A DNA stretch of 64,000 nt from Trifolium pratense (lineage: Eukaryota; Streptophyta; Magnoliopsida; Fabales; Fabaceae). The position numbers and the translations under genes were made by a program. The DNA is taken from the NCBI RefSeq assembly GCF_020283565.1, contig NC_060061.1:34075362-34139361 (forward strand), read 5' to 3'. Position 1 is the first letter of the stretch. Every line of letters begins with the position of its first letter. The notes under the pieces were generated by a model. That model did no database searches. It was not told the origin of the DNA and saw only the letters and a program-made list of their open reading frames with translations. Shown here in pieces: positions 1 to 12,235 of the stretch.

Positions 1-960
1 GACTGATTCAAGAACGTTTCAGCACACAGTTTTTCAAAACCATTTCCAACTGTCATGAGTCCTTTTATTGAGGTTCCAAACGGCTATATCTGATCTCTGA
101 CAGTGGAAGGAAGTAAGAAACAACTCATTTGTACTTGCTAACAGCTCACACATATTTGGCTCTTATGGATCAAAGCAAAATGAAGATCAAGATTGTTCCA
201 AGACTGAACAGAGAATCTGTCTATTATGCAGAAGTTGTCAGCTGCTTATGGAGCACTGAGTAACAGCTCTTTTTTGCCCTCTAACTGATATACTTGAAGG
301 TCAAGCTTCAACGCAAGCATCTATAAAAGGCAATCAAATCCAAGAGAAAGAGCAAGAGTTTTCAAGCAATCTAAGTCATACAATCACATTCAAATCTCTT
401 TAGCTCAAGCTCCTTTTCAAGTCACTCTATTTGTATCATAATTTGAGTACAAATCCTTTTTAGAGTGCTTTCATCTAAGCTTCTCTTTTGTATTGAGTCT
501 GAAAATAGCTTAGAACCAAATCATTCATATTGTAATTTCTCAAGTCAATACGTGACTATTGATTTAGTGTTTTTGGTCAAGGTGACTAGGAAAGTTCAAA
601 GCTCTAGGAGCTTTGGTAAGTTGTTGATCTCAGGTCAAGATCAAAGAGAAATTGTAGATCTTGGATCTGTAACTTTTAAGTGATTCTAGTGGACAAACTC
701 ACGGGTGGTGGGGACTGGACGTAACCCAAAGATTAGGGGTGAACCAGGATAATTCTTTGTGTTTATCTTCTTTCCCTTAACTTTTTATTTTCTGCAACTG
801 ATTTACACTGCACAGATCATTCTTAGAACGATCTCACTGTGCACAGAATTAACTTTATTACTAACAGTTTATATTGTCACTTAAGGTTAAATTTTAAAAG
901 GGTCACAATTCAAACCCCCCCCCCCCCCCCCCCTTTCTTGTGAAAAACTTTGCTACTTCA
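1..960 (+). mobile_element. Right part of a retrotransposon LTR cut by the window edge
   Basis: No gene is visible. The stretch from about 690 (tandem GGTGGGGACTGGA-like text, then GGTGAACCAGGATAA) to the C tract and the closing CTACTTCA resembles the 3' part of plant copia LTRs, as far as I can recognise them. The likely LTR end is the CA at 959-960. The left end lies outside the window, so I cannot say whether this is a 3' LTR or a solo LTR. A 72-codon ORF at 465-683 has no recognisable content and is probably chance. Confidence 0.5.
915..933. repeat. Poly-C tract (19 C)
   Basis: An uninterrupted run of C near the end of the LTR-like sequence. Its length may be unreliable because of sequencing or assembly slippage. 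Confidence 0.9.
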
Positions 961-1136
961 GTATGAACTTATAAAATAGCATAAAACCTAATTTATATCG
1001 CATAAGCTGTTTGCATAAACTCAAAAGAAGAGTAAAAAAAGCTAGGCCAAACGGTACCTAAAAATGTATCTTAGTATAGGTCGATAAAATCTAGTTAATT
1101 CTTTAAATACAACAACATATTAAAATTAACAAACCC

Positions 1137-1242
1137 AAAAATTAAACCACAAGAAAAATTGTAGAATTTTGAGTTAGTAATTACTTTTTGAGAAGTAAAT
1201 AATAAGTCAAAATTCTATAATTTCTTGTGTGGTTTAATTTTT
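1137..1242. repeat. Foldback (imperfect inverted repeat)
   Basis: The arm at 1137-1176 is nearly the reverse complement of the arm at 1203-1242 (about 36 of 40 positions), with a spacer of about 26 bases. It could be a tiny MITE or foldback remnant, or a hairpin-forming transcript. No clear target duplication was seen. It lies about 600 bases beyond the 3' end of the cellulose synthase gene. Confidence 0.7.
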
Positions 1243-1849
1243 GAGAAGTATCATATTGTGAATGATGATTCACATGAGGCATTAGTGGTTTGTTACAATG
1301 TTTTAGTCTCTAAAGATGAGGGTTCGAACCATTTAAAAGAAAAATAACAAAATCCAAAAAAAAAAAAAGAGGGTGTATTGGATTATGATATCCAATAAAA
1401 ACAAAAGGCACAACTCACAAACAAGAATATCCATAATCGTTGTTGTCACAAGTGAAATGACGATTACATGACATTGTTCCCAAAAAGGTTCAAAAATTTT
1501 AAGCAAGAATAACACCACCTCAAGACTTGATTAACTGATTTATAACACTGCTGATTCCTCATTTTGAGGAGGGAATAACTTATCATTCACTGCTCTTTCT
1601 TATAAGAATACATAAAACAGCAAAAAAGAATAACACTAGGGACTCAGAATTGTAATGAAAGAATAAATGAAAAAACTCTATTACCGGTAACAATGTGTTC
1701 ACCTCTCCACCCCCTATATCTACACAACCTACAAATTAAAACTACCGTCCAAAAAGTCGTGCAACATTGGTAAGAGTTTTGTATCCAATGAATTTGCTTT
1801 TTCTGCGATGAAACCAAATGTAGCAAGAAAAACTTGTTCACCTTGTAAC

Positions 1850-4800
1850 TCATGTATCATCACAATTCAATCCACAAATTTCCAACACAGGGCCATCTCT
1901 TGACACAAATGGGTTAATTCGTACCCACAGGAGAGTCAATATGGAAGCCAGTAAGATTGACCAAACCAATATTATAGTAGGCATTCTATCTTGTTTACCA
2001 AGTAACCCCTTGAGGAATGGGTAAAGATGGATGATCACCCACAAGGCAAAGAATAATCTGCCAAAGAGAGGGCCCCATGAGTCGTACCCATTGTTGATGG
2101 CATTTGAGATTCCAACCACAACACCGACAATATTTATAATTAGTAGAGTAGTTGGAGGAATCAACAGCGACGTCCATTTGAAGATGTATAGCTCTGAGAA
2201 TTCTCCATCATCAGCTGCTTTCGATGTAACCGTGAAATTTGTGTCGACACCAGCCAAAACCTTTAGCAAACCTTGAAAGAGGGCAAAAAAATGTGAAGAA
2301 GCACCTCCAATCACCCAAAACTGTTCATTCCTCCACCAATCATCTATACTAACACCGCCCCACTGCATCTCAAGGATACCAGTTGCTGCAATGGAAATGA
2401 AGAGGGCCATGAACACAATACTGGCATAATTGCTAATCTGCCCATCAAAATAGAAAAGTGCATGTTAGAATCCATACCTACAATTTCTGCCAATTATTTA
2501 AGTACGATCTAATTGCGAAAGGGACACAATAACAAACAATGTCATTGAACTATAAGAAAAAGGGTTTTATTGAGAGGAAAAAAAGCATGCACTTCTTATC
2601 TCAAAAACTATAATTCACAAATGTTATCTCTAAAATAAATATTAATATATCCAAGAAAGGGGGAACTCAAAGTGGTTTATTTTCTCATGCACAGACATAA
2701 TAGATACTGTACACAAGCATACCTCAGGTACGATAAATTTTCCAGTCAGGAGACATATAGCTGGTAGAGTACAGTAAACTATCAGCGGGAGGGAAGTCAA
2801 AGGATAAACAACTGAATTTATGTACGAAAATCGTTCCAACCACTTTAGCCCGCCACCATAGCCATACCAAATAGGACAATGTTTGCTCAAGAAAATCTCA
2901 ACAGAACCAAGGGCCCACCGAAGAACCTGGTGCAAACGATCTGCAAGATTGATAGGTGCTGACCCTTTAAATGCAGGCCGCTGAGGGATGCAATACACAG
3001 ACCGCCAACCATGGCAATGCATTTTAAATCCAGTCAAGATATCCTCTGTCACAGAACCATATATCCAGCCAACCTGGTCATAACCCAAAGTAAGAGCACA
3101 AAAAAGAGAAGAAATGTAAGGGGATAAGAAAACAATAGTATTTCAAAAATTGAAAAAAAATAATACGACATTACTTCTTTTCCCCATTCAGTTTTGTCTT
3201 CATAACCGCAGCTGATGACTTGGATTGCTTCCTTTAAGAATGACGCAGGACTTGTGTTTGATGGAACTCCACCATTTTCATGAAGTGTGGAGGCTACAAA
3301 CACAGGAGACTGTCCAAACCTCTTCTCCAACTTCATATGAGTCACATTGGTTGAGTTCTCCATAGTGGATCCTAAATCAGAATCAACCAAGTGTTAGTAT
3401 CTAGAAATTTTCTTACCTGATAGATTTTAATATGCAAAGACAGCTACACGGTCCAAATTTCTCACCTTGCAATCCTTCCTCGATATTTTCAAGTGCGTGT
3501 ATTTGTGATGAATCTCTGTGCTTCACCTTTTTTTTCTCTTTCTTGGTGCTCGTTTTCTTTTTCTTTCGAGGGCCAAAACAAAGGCAACACCATCTTGGCC
3601 AACAATTACAGGTTTTGCTTGGGGGCTTCTTCTTGGCAGGTGCATCATATCCGTAGAGTGCATACCTTCTGAAAACACATCCAGTTCCAACATAAATTGG
3701 TCCTTGTATTCCATCCAGTCCTTTCATGTTGATCTGTTTTCAATTCGGGAGTTAAAACAATTCAGGAAAAAAAAAAGCCGAAAAATATCAAAACAAGCAA
3801 AGCAACTTAGAACTTACATCAAAAAATACAACATTTCGGTTTGAGTATCTATCATGACGATCAATCCCATCGAATCTTTGAGGAAATTGTACATAGCAAA
3901 TTTTTTTCCCAACTTGAGGGTCCATCATGAAACACATGGCTTCTCTAAGTGCCTTGCTATTGTTGATGTAGTGATCACAATCAACATTCAGAATATAAGG
4001 TGCGTTTGAGATGATTGCAGACGCCCGTATCTTCAAATATTAATGTTTAATTAATTTTACAAAAACAAAATCATCGCTGAATCATCAATTGACTAGAATC
4101 AGAACCAAAATAAGATTAGGCTTACCAGAGAATTCATTGCACCAGCTTTTTTGTGATGATCAAAGCTTGGCCGCTTCTCTCTAGAAACATATACCAAGCG
4201 AGGCAACTCATTTCCTTCAACATCCCGAACACCATCATGACCAAGAAAGACCTGTAAAAAAAATAAATCAGTTTTCCAATTTCAAAAGTCAGGACTATAT
4301 TGTATTACTATAATCTAAGTGATGTAGGAGGATTTCTTCAGTATTTTATTATTTTAGTTAGATTTAGTTTTATTATATTTTAGGTAGATTTCTTATTTTT
4401 ATATTTCACCTAGATTAGTTATTTTTATATTTTAGGTAGATTTGTTATTTTTATTTAGCTAGGTTTGTTATTTTTATTTTTACAATCTTTTAGAAGATTT
4501 GTTATTTTTATTTTTCACTACTATTTAAGGTAAACTATTGTAGCCTTGAAGGCAACTTTTTCATTCAATAAAATTATAGAGAATTTTCTCAAATTTGGTG
4601 GACTCCAAATTACTCTTTCGGTGGACTCCGAAACCCTATTTTGACAAGTTTGTGTTTGCGGCTTGTCTTTATCCATTAGGTTTAGCGTTTTGCTAACCTA
4701 GCGCTTCCGTACTGCGTCAGTTGGTATCAGAGCAGGTTTCTCCTGTTCTTTTCCTAACGTGATCAGATGGGAGATCAACCGGTGACGAAAACAGAGTTTG

Positions 4801-7800
4801 ATGGTGCCATAGCGGGTTTAACCGGGGCCATCACCGCTCTGACAACACAGATGACGACGTTATCCAACAACGTTAACAACAACAGAATCAATCCGAATAG
4901 GGGAGGAGAACGAATTCCGGTTATTAGGGTTCGTAATAACAACCAAACTATTGTTACCTACATAAAATCAGAACATACGCGTGGTGAATCTGATTTGGAA
5001 TACTATGAGCGTAGATACTACAAAAGGTTGAAGGATGATTACTACACGTTTAAAATCTCTGATTCGACATATCGTTGTCCGTTTTGTTGCAACAAAGATT
5101 ACTCCTTGTCCGACCTTTTGAGACATGCTTACAGAATGTCAGGTAACTTGCGTAAGACGATTAAAGATATTGCTAAACATTCTGTTTTGATAACGTATAT
5201 TAATTGGTATGTTAAGGTTAAATTCGATGAAGCATGGAGCCTCATCAATAATTCCAACAACAACAATCATGCCAACAATTTTCAACTACGTCACATAGCT
5301 AATAAAACCCTAGATGATAACCAACCATCTCATCCCGAGAAACTTGACGATTCTGCTGATAAATCCAAACCGAAAGAAACTGAAGTAGTTGTTGAACCAG
5401 ATGTTTCAGTTGAAGGTGAAGAATCCAAAGATGAAAATAAAGAGGCCGATGAAGTCGAGCAAGTTCACGATGTTATTAGAGATTCCCAACACGATGAAGT
5501 CGTGGATTTTGAAATCGATAACACCAAATCAGCTATGGTTTCAAACGTCATCAATCCCAATGTGCAATCTGCTCCTTTAATCTGTGTCCAAACAGAGGCG
5601 ACGCCAGTCACAGATTGCATAGTACCAGCGTCTAAATATCACAATGAATCAATGGTTGCGTTTGAAAGGATCATGGATGCAGCAACCGAGACTCAAATAA
5701 GTGAGAATGAGCCACTTGAAGTTGATACTTGGAGTTCTCAAACTTCCCTCATTCAGCACCATTATTATTACCTAATTAGTGAACTTGATGTTAGTGACAC
5801 TAACTCATACATGTTAACTAAGGTGGGTCAAACATCCTTCTGTGATAAATTTCCAACTTTGTATGCCATCTTTGAGGAATGGGACCCCGGTGGTAATTTG
5901 GATGTGTTGGCACAAGACGGGTCCTCTCACTTCACTCAATGGGATCCAGGAGGGTGGTCTCTTGTTCATTGGAGGAATCAACTTGCAAGGGAAGCTCCTT
6001 ATCAAGATGAGAACTCGGGGTCGAGTTCTTTTGAGGTAGAGGAGACTGATGTAGGAGGATTTCTTCAGTATTTTATTATTTTAGTTAGATTTAGTTTTAT
6101 TATATTTTAGGTAGATTTCTTATTTTTATATTTCACCTAGATTAGTTATTTTTATATTTTAGGTAGATTTGTTATTTTTATTTAGCTAGGTTTGTTATTT
6201 TTATTTTTACAATCTTTTAGAAGATTTGTTATTTTTATTTTTCACTACTATTTAAGGTAAACTATTGTAGCCTTGAAGGCAACTTTTTCATTCAATAAAA
6301 TTATAGAGAATTTTCTCAAATTTGGTGGACTCCAAATTACTCTTTCGGTGGACTCCGAAACCCTATTTTGACAAGTTTGTGTTTGCGGCTTGTCTTTATC
6401 CATTAGGTTTAGCGTTTTGCTAACCTAGCGCTTCCGTACTGCGTCACTAAGTCATCTAAATATAGGCTTAACGCTTAAGAAAGTCTACTTGCACAGCAAG
6501 TATGCTTGCATAATTGTGTTATAAACTGCAACATGTATCTCTTCAAGCATTTACACGAGCAAATTTTGATGATTTATACAAAAAATCATAGTGAGAATAT
6601 TTTAAACTTTAGGACTTATAGATCCTTTGAAACTCAAATTTTGCACATAGTCGTGCCTCTTGCTTGTTATCCCATTTCTTGTAATTTTATAAATTATTAT
6701 GTGCCGCTAATTGTAGGAATTATTTACTGGCACATTAGAGGATAAAACCTAAGCATCCCACTAGCTCCCAACCATCCATTACTAAATTAAAATAAACACT
6801 TTTGGTATCTGAATAACAGATATAATCTTACCTGAATCATGCCGGGATGATCCCTTACATTATTTCCGGGCCACGGTGTTCCATCCTGCATTGTCCATCC
6901 ATCCTCGGGAACCTTTTGTGAAGTTGCAACCAAACTGTTTATCCTCACCTTAAATTCTTCGTACTCCCTCTGTAATAGCAACACAAATAAAGGCTGTTAG
7001 TTGTTTCAAATATTTATTTACGATTTACAACATTAAGTGCAAGTTGTACAAGCCTGCACATACACATCTATGTATGGTTTTAATGAAATTTTAATCTGTT
7101 CATTTTTAGTCCTTTAGTTTTTCAATTTGTTACTATCCTTGAATCTATCAATTGTGTGGGCAATGTTGTCCTTACTATGATTTTCAATCCAAATTATTCA
7201 TTTTGTCAAATGGTAACATGCCAAATGGTCACTGATGTAATTGGTTTAGATGAAAGAAACTTTCAGTGACCTGCCACTGTTTTACAAAAGATATCAGATA
7301 AAGTTTTGACTACATGGACAACATTGGATGTAATTGATTTATAGAGTGAACTAAATGAACAAGTTGAAAAGGCAGGGGCTAAAATTAATTCAAATATCGA
7401 GCTAAAAAATTGATTAGGGGTCAATATTAGGAGGTGAAGTGCAAAAGGACAAAAAATTGAAACCTTCATTGATCTCCTTTCCCTGACAAATGCTGGATGG
7501 ACTTTATTTTTCAAATAATCTATATTTTGATTGAAATACCATTCTGGAGCTCGAGGTTCAATGTTGTATTTTTTACAAAATGGCACCCATCTTCTAGCAA
7601 ATTCAGATGTTTCAGAAAGTGACTCAAAAGTAAGCATTGCAGCACCGTCATCTGATACATAGCATGCAACTTTATCCACTGGATAATCAACTGCAAGGAT
7701 AGACAAAACAGTGTTTGCAGTTATCAGTGGAGGTTCTTTCGTCGGATCAACTGTGCTGACAAAGATGTCAACATTGGACAACTCAGATGGCTTCCCTTCT

Positions 7801-10800
7801 TTTTCATACCTGCAGCATGTATATGAAGTAAATACTGAGGCAACAGACTAGGAAATTGTTCCATGAAAAATAGCACAGAATAAGTTAATATGAAACATAC
7901 CACGGAAGCAAACCATGAAAAGAAAGAAAAAAAAAAGCATATCTAGGGTACCTCAGAGACAGACGATCAAGGTATGTTTCTCGGACGATCGGGCACCATT
8001 TGGGAAACTGATCCATTATCCATGATACAGCAAACCATATTTCACAGATGACTGATGTTAACCACAAGCCATATGCATCATTAACTGGATGGAGAATTCT
8101 ATAATGAAAGAAGAGCCCAAGGATTACAAGGCGGAGGATTATAATTATTCTGTATGGATTTATTTTGCTTGAAGGAATAGGTAGCTTCCGTGACAGTGGC
8201 TGCCTGCCTTCATCCATCCTGATACAATATATTGACAAAAAATTGTTTAAAATTAAATGAAGTCAATATATAAGCCAAAAATTAAAAAAATAAATGTTCA
8301 TTTTAATTAAACATCTACACAACCGCATTAATGCCTTACAACTAACAAAACAAGAATATATTGCTTAACAAAAACATAGGCATGTAGCTACCAACAACTA
8401 TATTAATTAAACGTGTGGCCCTGATATAACATAGAAGCATATGCAGTGAAGCACTCTTCAATTTCTGCTCCAAGGATGGAGTGAAGCACTCGGTAAAAAT
8501 GTGCTTAATCCTTTTGAATCATTTCATCATCAATCATAATCATACTTTAGTCTTAACTCTTTCTCTCGCTTCATTATCTAAAACCCCCTAACTTCAAAGA
8601 GTGCGAGTATAATATACAAAGATAAAAGCAAACAAAAATAAGAAATTTACATGGGTAAATCAGGGTCATCCGCCTCATCACCAAAATTTCCATTGTTGTC
8701 ATTGCCTTCATGCTTCACCACCTCAAGTTTGTCATTCTGCCTTTTCTTCCACTCTTCCATCCGATCTTTCCAAGCCACACTTCCATACCCGTACACTGCA
8801 ATATCTTTCTGTGGAACCATTGACCTGGGTTTCGCTATGACAACAGAAGCACCAAGGTAAGAATTTATACAGATTAATATGAACTGTAGAACTGCAGATT
8901 GTAAATGTTTCATTAGACTTACATGGAATAGACTGATCAGAATAAGACATGCTATGAACACTGCTTCCATTATTCATGTATTGGGAAACAATTAGAGCAT
9001 GTCGATCAGAAGATATATCAGGATCCTATAAAGAGTAAAAGCCAATATTAATAGGAGTTATTGGCACTGGTGTATTACCACGATGCACATTGAGAAAATT
9101 TAAAACGCAGCAAGAAGACAATTCACAAGCATACCTCCTCCCCATAAGTCAAAAGTGGGATTTCAGAATTGATATGAGTATCATATTCCGAATTTGTTGG
9201 CATGTCTGATATATCAGAGTTAGAACGACGTCCAGAGTTAAGACGTCCAGAAAGCATTGAATCTGAATTAGGTTTCAGGCCTAAAGCATCACGATATTTA
9301 TCATCAAATTCTTTGTCTATGTCATCACTGCTATCCTCTTCTTCATCACCTTCAACCCTGGGACAACCTGTAATATTATTTATTTTGTTATTATTGCATG
9401 CCTACAGAAGAGTATGTTATAAAAGTCAAAAGGGATATAATGTAGAAACAATTGTACCTTTGATGCGTTTGAATCTGGTCTTACACTGTGGACATGCCTG
9501 ATAGCCCTCTGCTCTCTCATACTCATAGCATGGCCGACAAACAGGGAAAGCACACTCATTGCAGGCAACAAAGGGATCCCCATTCTCAGTAATATCTATC
9601 CCATCCCCACAAATCTGGCATATCTGTCCACTCAATTCTTGGACATACTTAAACTGATAAGAACCAAACAAAAGAAAAATAGATGAAATTGCAATCTGAG
9701 GTTATTAAGTGCGAAAAAAATAAGTTTTGGCACAAAAGCATGCCCTGCCATTTGACATCCGAACAGTGCCATTTTTGTATGGGGCATGAAATTACCATAG
9801 GCAGATATTAAACTAAGTCCTAATTATGAGGTGACATTTGATCACCATGAGCATCTCTGTGTCCGCTGTCGTAAGTCTTAACCATTTTTATGAATTTACA
9901 AATACTATTTCCCAATCCCTTTCATTTCTTCTTTCTATCAAAATATACGCCCTACCAATTTTATAGTCAATAGTCTATATAAATCATTAAATATTAATTT
10001 CATATGTATTATCAGGAATATTCATCATAAATACATTGTGTTAATTACTGATACTCTATGCAAATAGTTATAGTATTCTATGAAAATTTGTTGGGAGAAA
10101 TCAAAATAATAGATCGTAAATGCTTAGGCAACTAAGAAGTCAAATCCACTAAAAAATACTACATATCCTTGCACCTTAGATGCCTGAGCTAGAAAATGCC
10201 TTATAAATCAATGACTAATAAAATTGTCGACATCGAAGACGACAAATTCATGTTAAGACTCTTAATGGATAATTTATAAGCTACTCGTATAGTAACGTAA
10301 GAAGTCTCGAAATATATGGTGCAAAATCATCACAATGAATTCACTCTTCCCAGTCAAAATCAGTCTTGAAATTTACTATAATTCATACAATTTTTTATGC
10401 ATCGCTTGAGACTACAGTACAGAACAGTCAAAATGTACAACAAATAGAAACAATTCAGCAAAACTTTGAATTGAAGATCATAAATTTGCAGCGGAAATGT
10501 CATACACATATTTTGAATGCAAATCGAAAAACACAACAAGATTGAAAAATATATGTAATAGCCATCAAAACTGAGAAAACCTTAAACCCAAATAATTAAG
10601 AAATAGTAAACACCAACAGCGAATAAAACGGAAATTAAAAAAAAAAAAATGATCATGAGAAATATCGGTGGTGCAGATCGGAGAAAAAAGCATAAAGAAG
10701 GGTTTTGAATTAACGATAAGAGAGGGATATGAGAGGTTTACCCTAACATTGTCATCAGCATTGATGAGAACGAACTCGTTCCTAATGTGTGAACCAGCAA

Positions 10801-10822
10801 CGAGTCGTCCTCTCGTGTCCAT
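1850..10822 (-). CDS. CESA6-like: Cellulose synthase catalytic subunit, CESA6-like clade (14 exons, 1096 aa)
   Basis: Plasma-membrane family-2 glycosyltransferase that polymerises UDP-glucose into cellulose inside the rosette complex. Coding exons by splice signal and frame: 10742-10822, 9458-9653, 9135-9367, 8923-9025, 8651-8834, 7952-8218, 7464-7809, 6832-6969, 4126-4251, 3818-4030, 3466-3733, 3175-3371, 2723-3073, 1850-2437. They sum to 3291 nt, normal for the family. Visible parts: N-terminal [12 protein letters not shown], a RING-type zinc finger (about 39-84, CQICG...CRPCYEYER), two N-terminal membrane helices, DDG (about 408), DCD (about 575), TED (about 793), QVLRW (about 833), and a C-terminal membrane block ending LEICGLNC. 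The N-terminus and MVPQKD/MMDEGRQ blocks match primary-wall CESA2/5/6/9 types. All introns are GT-AG. Intron 8 (6831-4252) is enlarged by a retrotransposon in the opposite orientation, and the reading frame is untouched. No defect was seen. Confidence 0.96.
4320..4719 (+). repeat. 5' LTR of the XS-finger retrotransposon
   Basis: 400 bp, TG...CA, apparently identical to 6047-6446. It is very AT-rich in its first 200 bases, then carries AATAAA near 4567 and the closing text CTTCCGTACTGCGTCA. Confidence 0.95.
4721..4737 (+). other. Primer-binding site (tRNA-iMet type)
   Basis: TTGGTATCAGAGCAGG begins one base after the LTR end. It is complementary to the 3' end of plant initiator-Met tRNA, as in most plant LTR elements. 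Confidence 0.9.
4767..6110 (+). CDS. Retrotransposon ORF with a captured XS-type zinc finger (447 aa)
   Basis: Single ORF of the element, starting 48 bases after the left LTR. Residues 1-40 look like a gag N-terminus (a short heptad-rich segment with [10 protein letters not shown]). Residues about 78-148 match the zf-XS domain of SGS3/IDN2/FDM proteins: the lead-in [13 protein letters not shown], then YRCPFC with Cys104 and Cys107, LLRHA with His120, and IAKHSVL with His138. Those proteins act in post-transcriptional silencing and RNA-directed DNA methylation. No XS or XH domain follows. The middle (170-290) is acidic and low in complexity. The end repeats WDPGG twice and then shows [13 protein letters not shown], like gypsy polyprotein tails. 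The stop lies inside the 3' LTR. Function is unknown. A silencing decoy is only a hypothesis. Confidence 0.8.
   Translation: MGDQPVTKTEFDGAIAGLTGAITALTTQMTTLSNNVNNNRINPNRGGERIPVIRVRNNNQTIVTYIKSEHTRGESDLEYYERRYYKRLKDDYYTFKISDSTYRCPFCCNKDYSLSDLLRHAYRMSGNLRKTIKDIAKHSVLITYINWYVKVKFDEAWSLINNSNNNNHANNFQLRHIANKTLDDNQPSHPEKLDDSADKSKPKETEVVVEPDVSVEGEESKDENKEADEVEQVHDVIRDSQHDEVVDFEIDNTKSAMVSNVINPNVQSAPLICVQTEATPVTDCIVPASKYHNESMVAFERIMDAATETQISENEPLEVDTWSSQTSLIQHHYYYLISELDVSDTNSYMLTKVGQTSFCDKFPTLYAIFEEWDPGGNLDVLAQDGSSHFTQWDPGGWSLVHWRNQLAREAPYQDENSGSSSFEVEETDVGGFLQYFIILVRFSFIIF
6047..6446 (+). repeat. 3' LTR of the XS-finger retrotransposon
   Basis: 400 bp with no difference from the 5' LTR that I could find, preceded by a purine-rich stretch ending GAGGTAGAGGAGAC. 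The ORF's last 21 codons run into it. Confidence 0.95.
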
Positions 10823-11056
10823 TACTCACAACAAAACTGTCACCGGAAATCGACTCAAAAACAATGCCCCGCCACGCGCGACGGAGGAGATGAATACGAA
10901 TAATCGGAAACAAAAACGGATCAGAAATTACTGTTATTATTATTTTTCAACAAAAATGAAATAATAAGATTTTGTAGTTGAGCGTGTTTGTGTTTGGATT
11001 TGGATTCCTTCACACGCTAAGTCCGTGAGAAATTATAGAGAGAGAGATAGTAATAA

Positions 11057-11075
11057 TGTGTGTGTGTGTGTGTGT
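11057..11075. repeat. (GT)n microsatellite
   Basis: A pure GT/TG run in the CESA leader or promoter region, followed within 400 bases by a second short GT run near 11404. Confidence 0.9.
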
Positions 11076-11652
11076 TAATGTTTAAAGACGCGTATGAGAG
11101 AAGAAGAAGATACAAAAAGAGATCGAAAGGTTTAATGAATAAAAGGAACGAGGGAAAATCATAATTAAGGAATTAATTAAAAATTAAGGCGTGGATTTAG
11201 GTTAGAGTGAGAAGAAGGAAGGACTGTTAGTGAGTGAGTGAGGTAGGTGGGGCCCGAGGGGAGGTGGTGGCGACGGGCTGTTTCCCACCGGAGTTTGGTG
11301 TAAACTGTTTTTTTTTTCTTTTTATCTACTGCAAATGAAAATCATGAATTGATAAAAATGAAAATTATTATTAAAGATAAATGAAATGTTACGAGTTACG
11401 ACATTGTGTGTGTGTGTTGTGAGGTGGAAGATAAAGAAAAACGGATAATAATTAAGAAGGAGTTTGGTCGGTAGAAAGAGAATGAATAGTGTAGTGTAAG
11501 AGAAGAGAAGAGAAGGGTTTTAGGTTGACGGATTAAACGGAAAAGAGTTTTTGAGTGTCGAAAGAAGACATGATTAAGTAATTGGTGGCGGGTGAGTAGG
11601 ATCAAATGGATCTGTCCTTAAAAAGTTTGGTGTAAAACTTAAGTACGTAAGT

Positions 11653-11673
11653 ACTCTCTCTCTCTCTCTCTCT
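11653..11673. repeat. (CT)n microsatellite
   Basis: A pure CT run about 830 bases upstream of the CESA start codon. It reads GA on the gene's strand. Confidence 0.9.
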
Positions 11674-12084
11674 ATATCTGTAGATACGGCCTACAGTACA
11701 TTGACAGTCTGTATATTACTGGCGCGTATGGTATGTGTCTACAGTACAGTGTGTACGGTACTTCTTTTAATTTATTTCATTTTTTTTTATTTTTGACTTT
11801 TTGCTATTTTATATTTATTTTTGTTTTTTACTAAGGCTTTATTATATTTACTAACAGAAAAACAAATATTAAAATAAATAGCAATGTTCTTTTTGCTATG
11901 TATAATGTATTATGAGGGTTTATAATAGATAGATAGGTCTTAATTATGTCAAAATTCGAAGGTTAGTTTGTCGCGTTATGATAAAGATGATTCTTTCGTT
12001 GCATCCATACCATTTTTATTTTGTTTTATCATAATATAAACGATATGATTTTATCAGCAAATAGAAACTGTGGTTGACCTTTAC

Positions 12085-12235
12085 CAAAAAAAAAAATGTG
12101 GTTGACCCGGATCAATTACACAAGCATTAAATAACCAAAAAATCACCCGTGTGCATATGTTAATCACTCCTTGATTCATGAAACTAGACCGACAATTTTC
12201 AAGTATATAATTGTCACCTAATGTTATGAATGAAA
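12085..12235 (+). repeat. Dispersed repeat, copy 1
   Basis: About 150 bases, including ATTACACAAGCATTAAATAA, that recur with roughly 85% identity at 13503-13665. The leading segment TATGAGCAAATACAGGCCG also occurs near 12363. No coding content. Probably a fragment of an unidentified element. Confidence 0.7.

Larger units (their letters stand above)
4320..6446 (+). mobile_element. Young non-autonomous LTR retrotransposon inside CESA intron 8
   Basis: Complete element of 2127 bp with 400-bp LTRs at 4320-4719 and 6047-6446. They begin TG, end CA and appear identical by eye. It is flanked by the perfect 5-bp duplication CTAAG (4315-4319 and 6447-6451). A tRNA-iMet-type primer-binding site follows the left LTR, and a purine-rich tract precedes the right one. 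There is no protease, integrase or reverse transcriptase, so it depends on another element. The one ORF carries an XS-type zinc finger. Its C-terminal SSSFEVEET text resembles the end of gypsy-type polyproteins, so a gypsy parent is likely (inference). It is antisense to the host gene. Confidence 0.95.

Noticed and set aside
4721..4737. A tRNA fragment
   Set aside because: It is the primer-binding site complement directly after an LTR. The same applies at 40013 and 59851.
4767..6110. The XS-finger ORF as an ordinary host SGS3/IDN2-like gene
   Set aside because: It sits between identical LTRs with a primer-binding site and target duplication, lacks XS and XH domains, and ends in gypsy-like polyprotein text.
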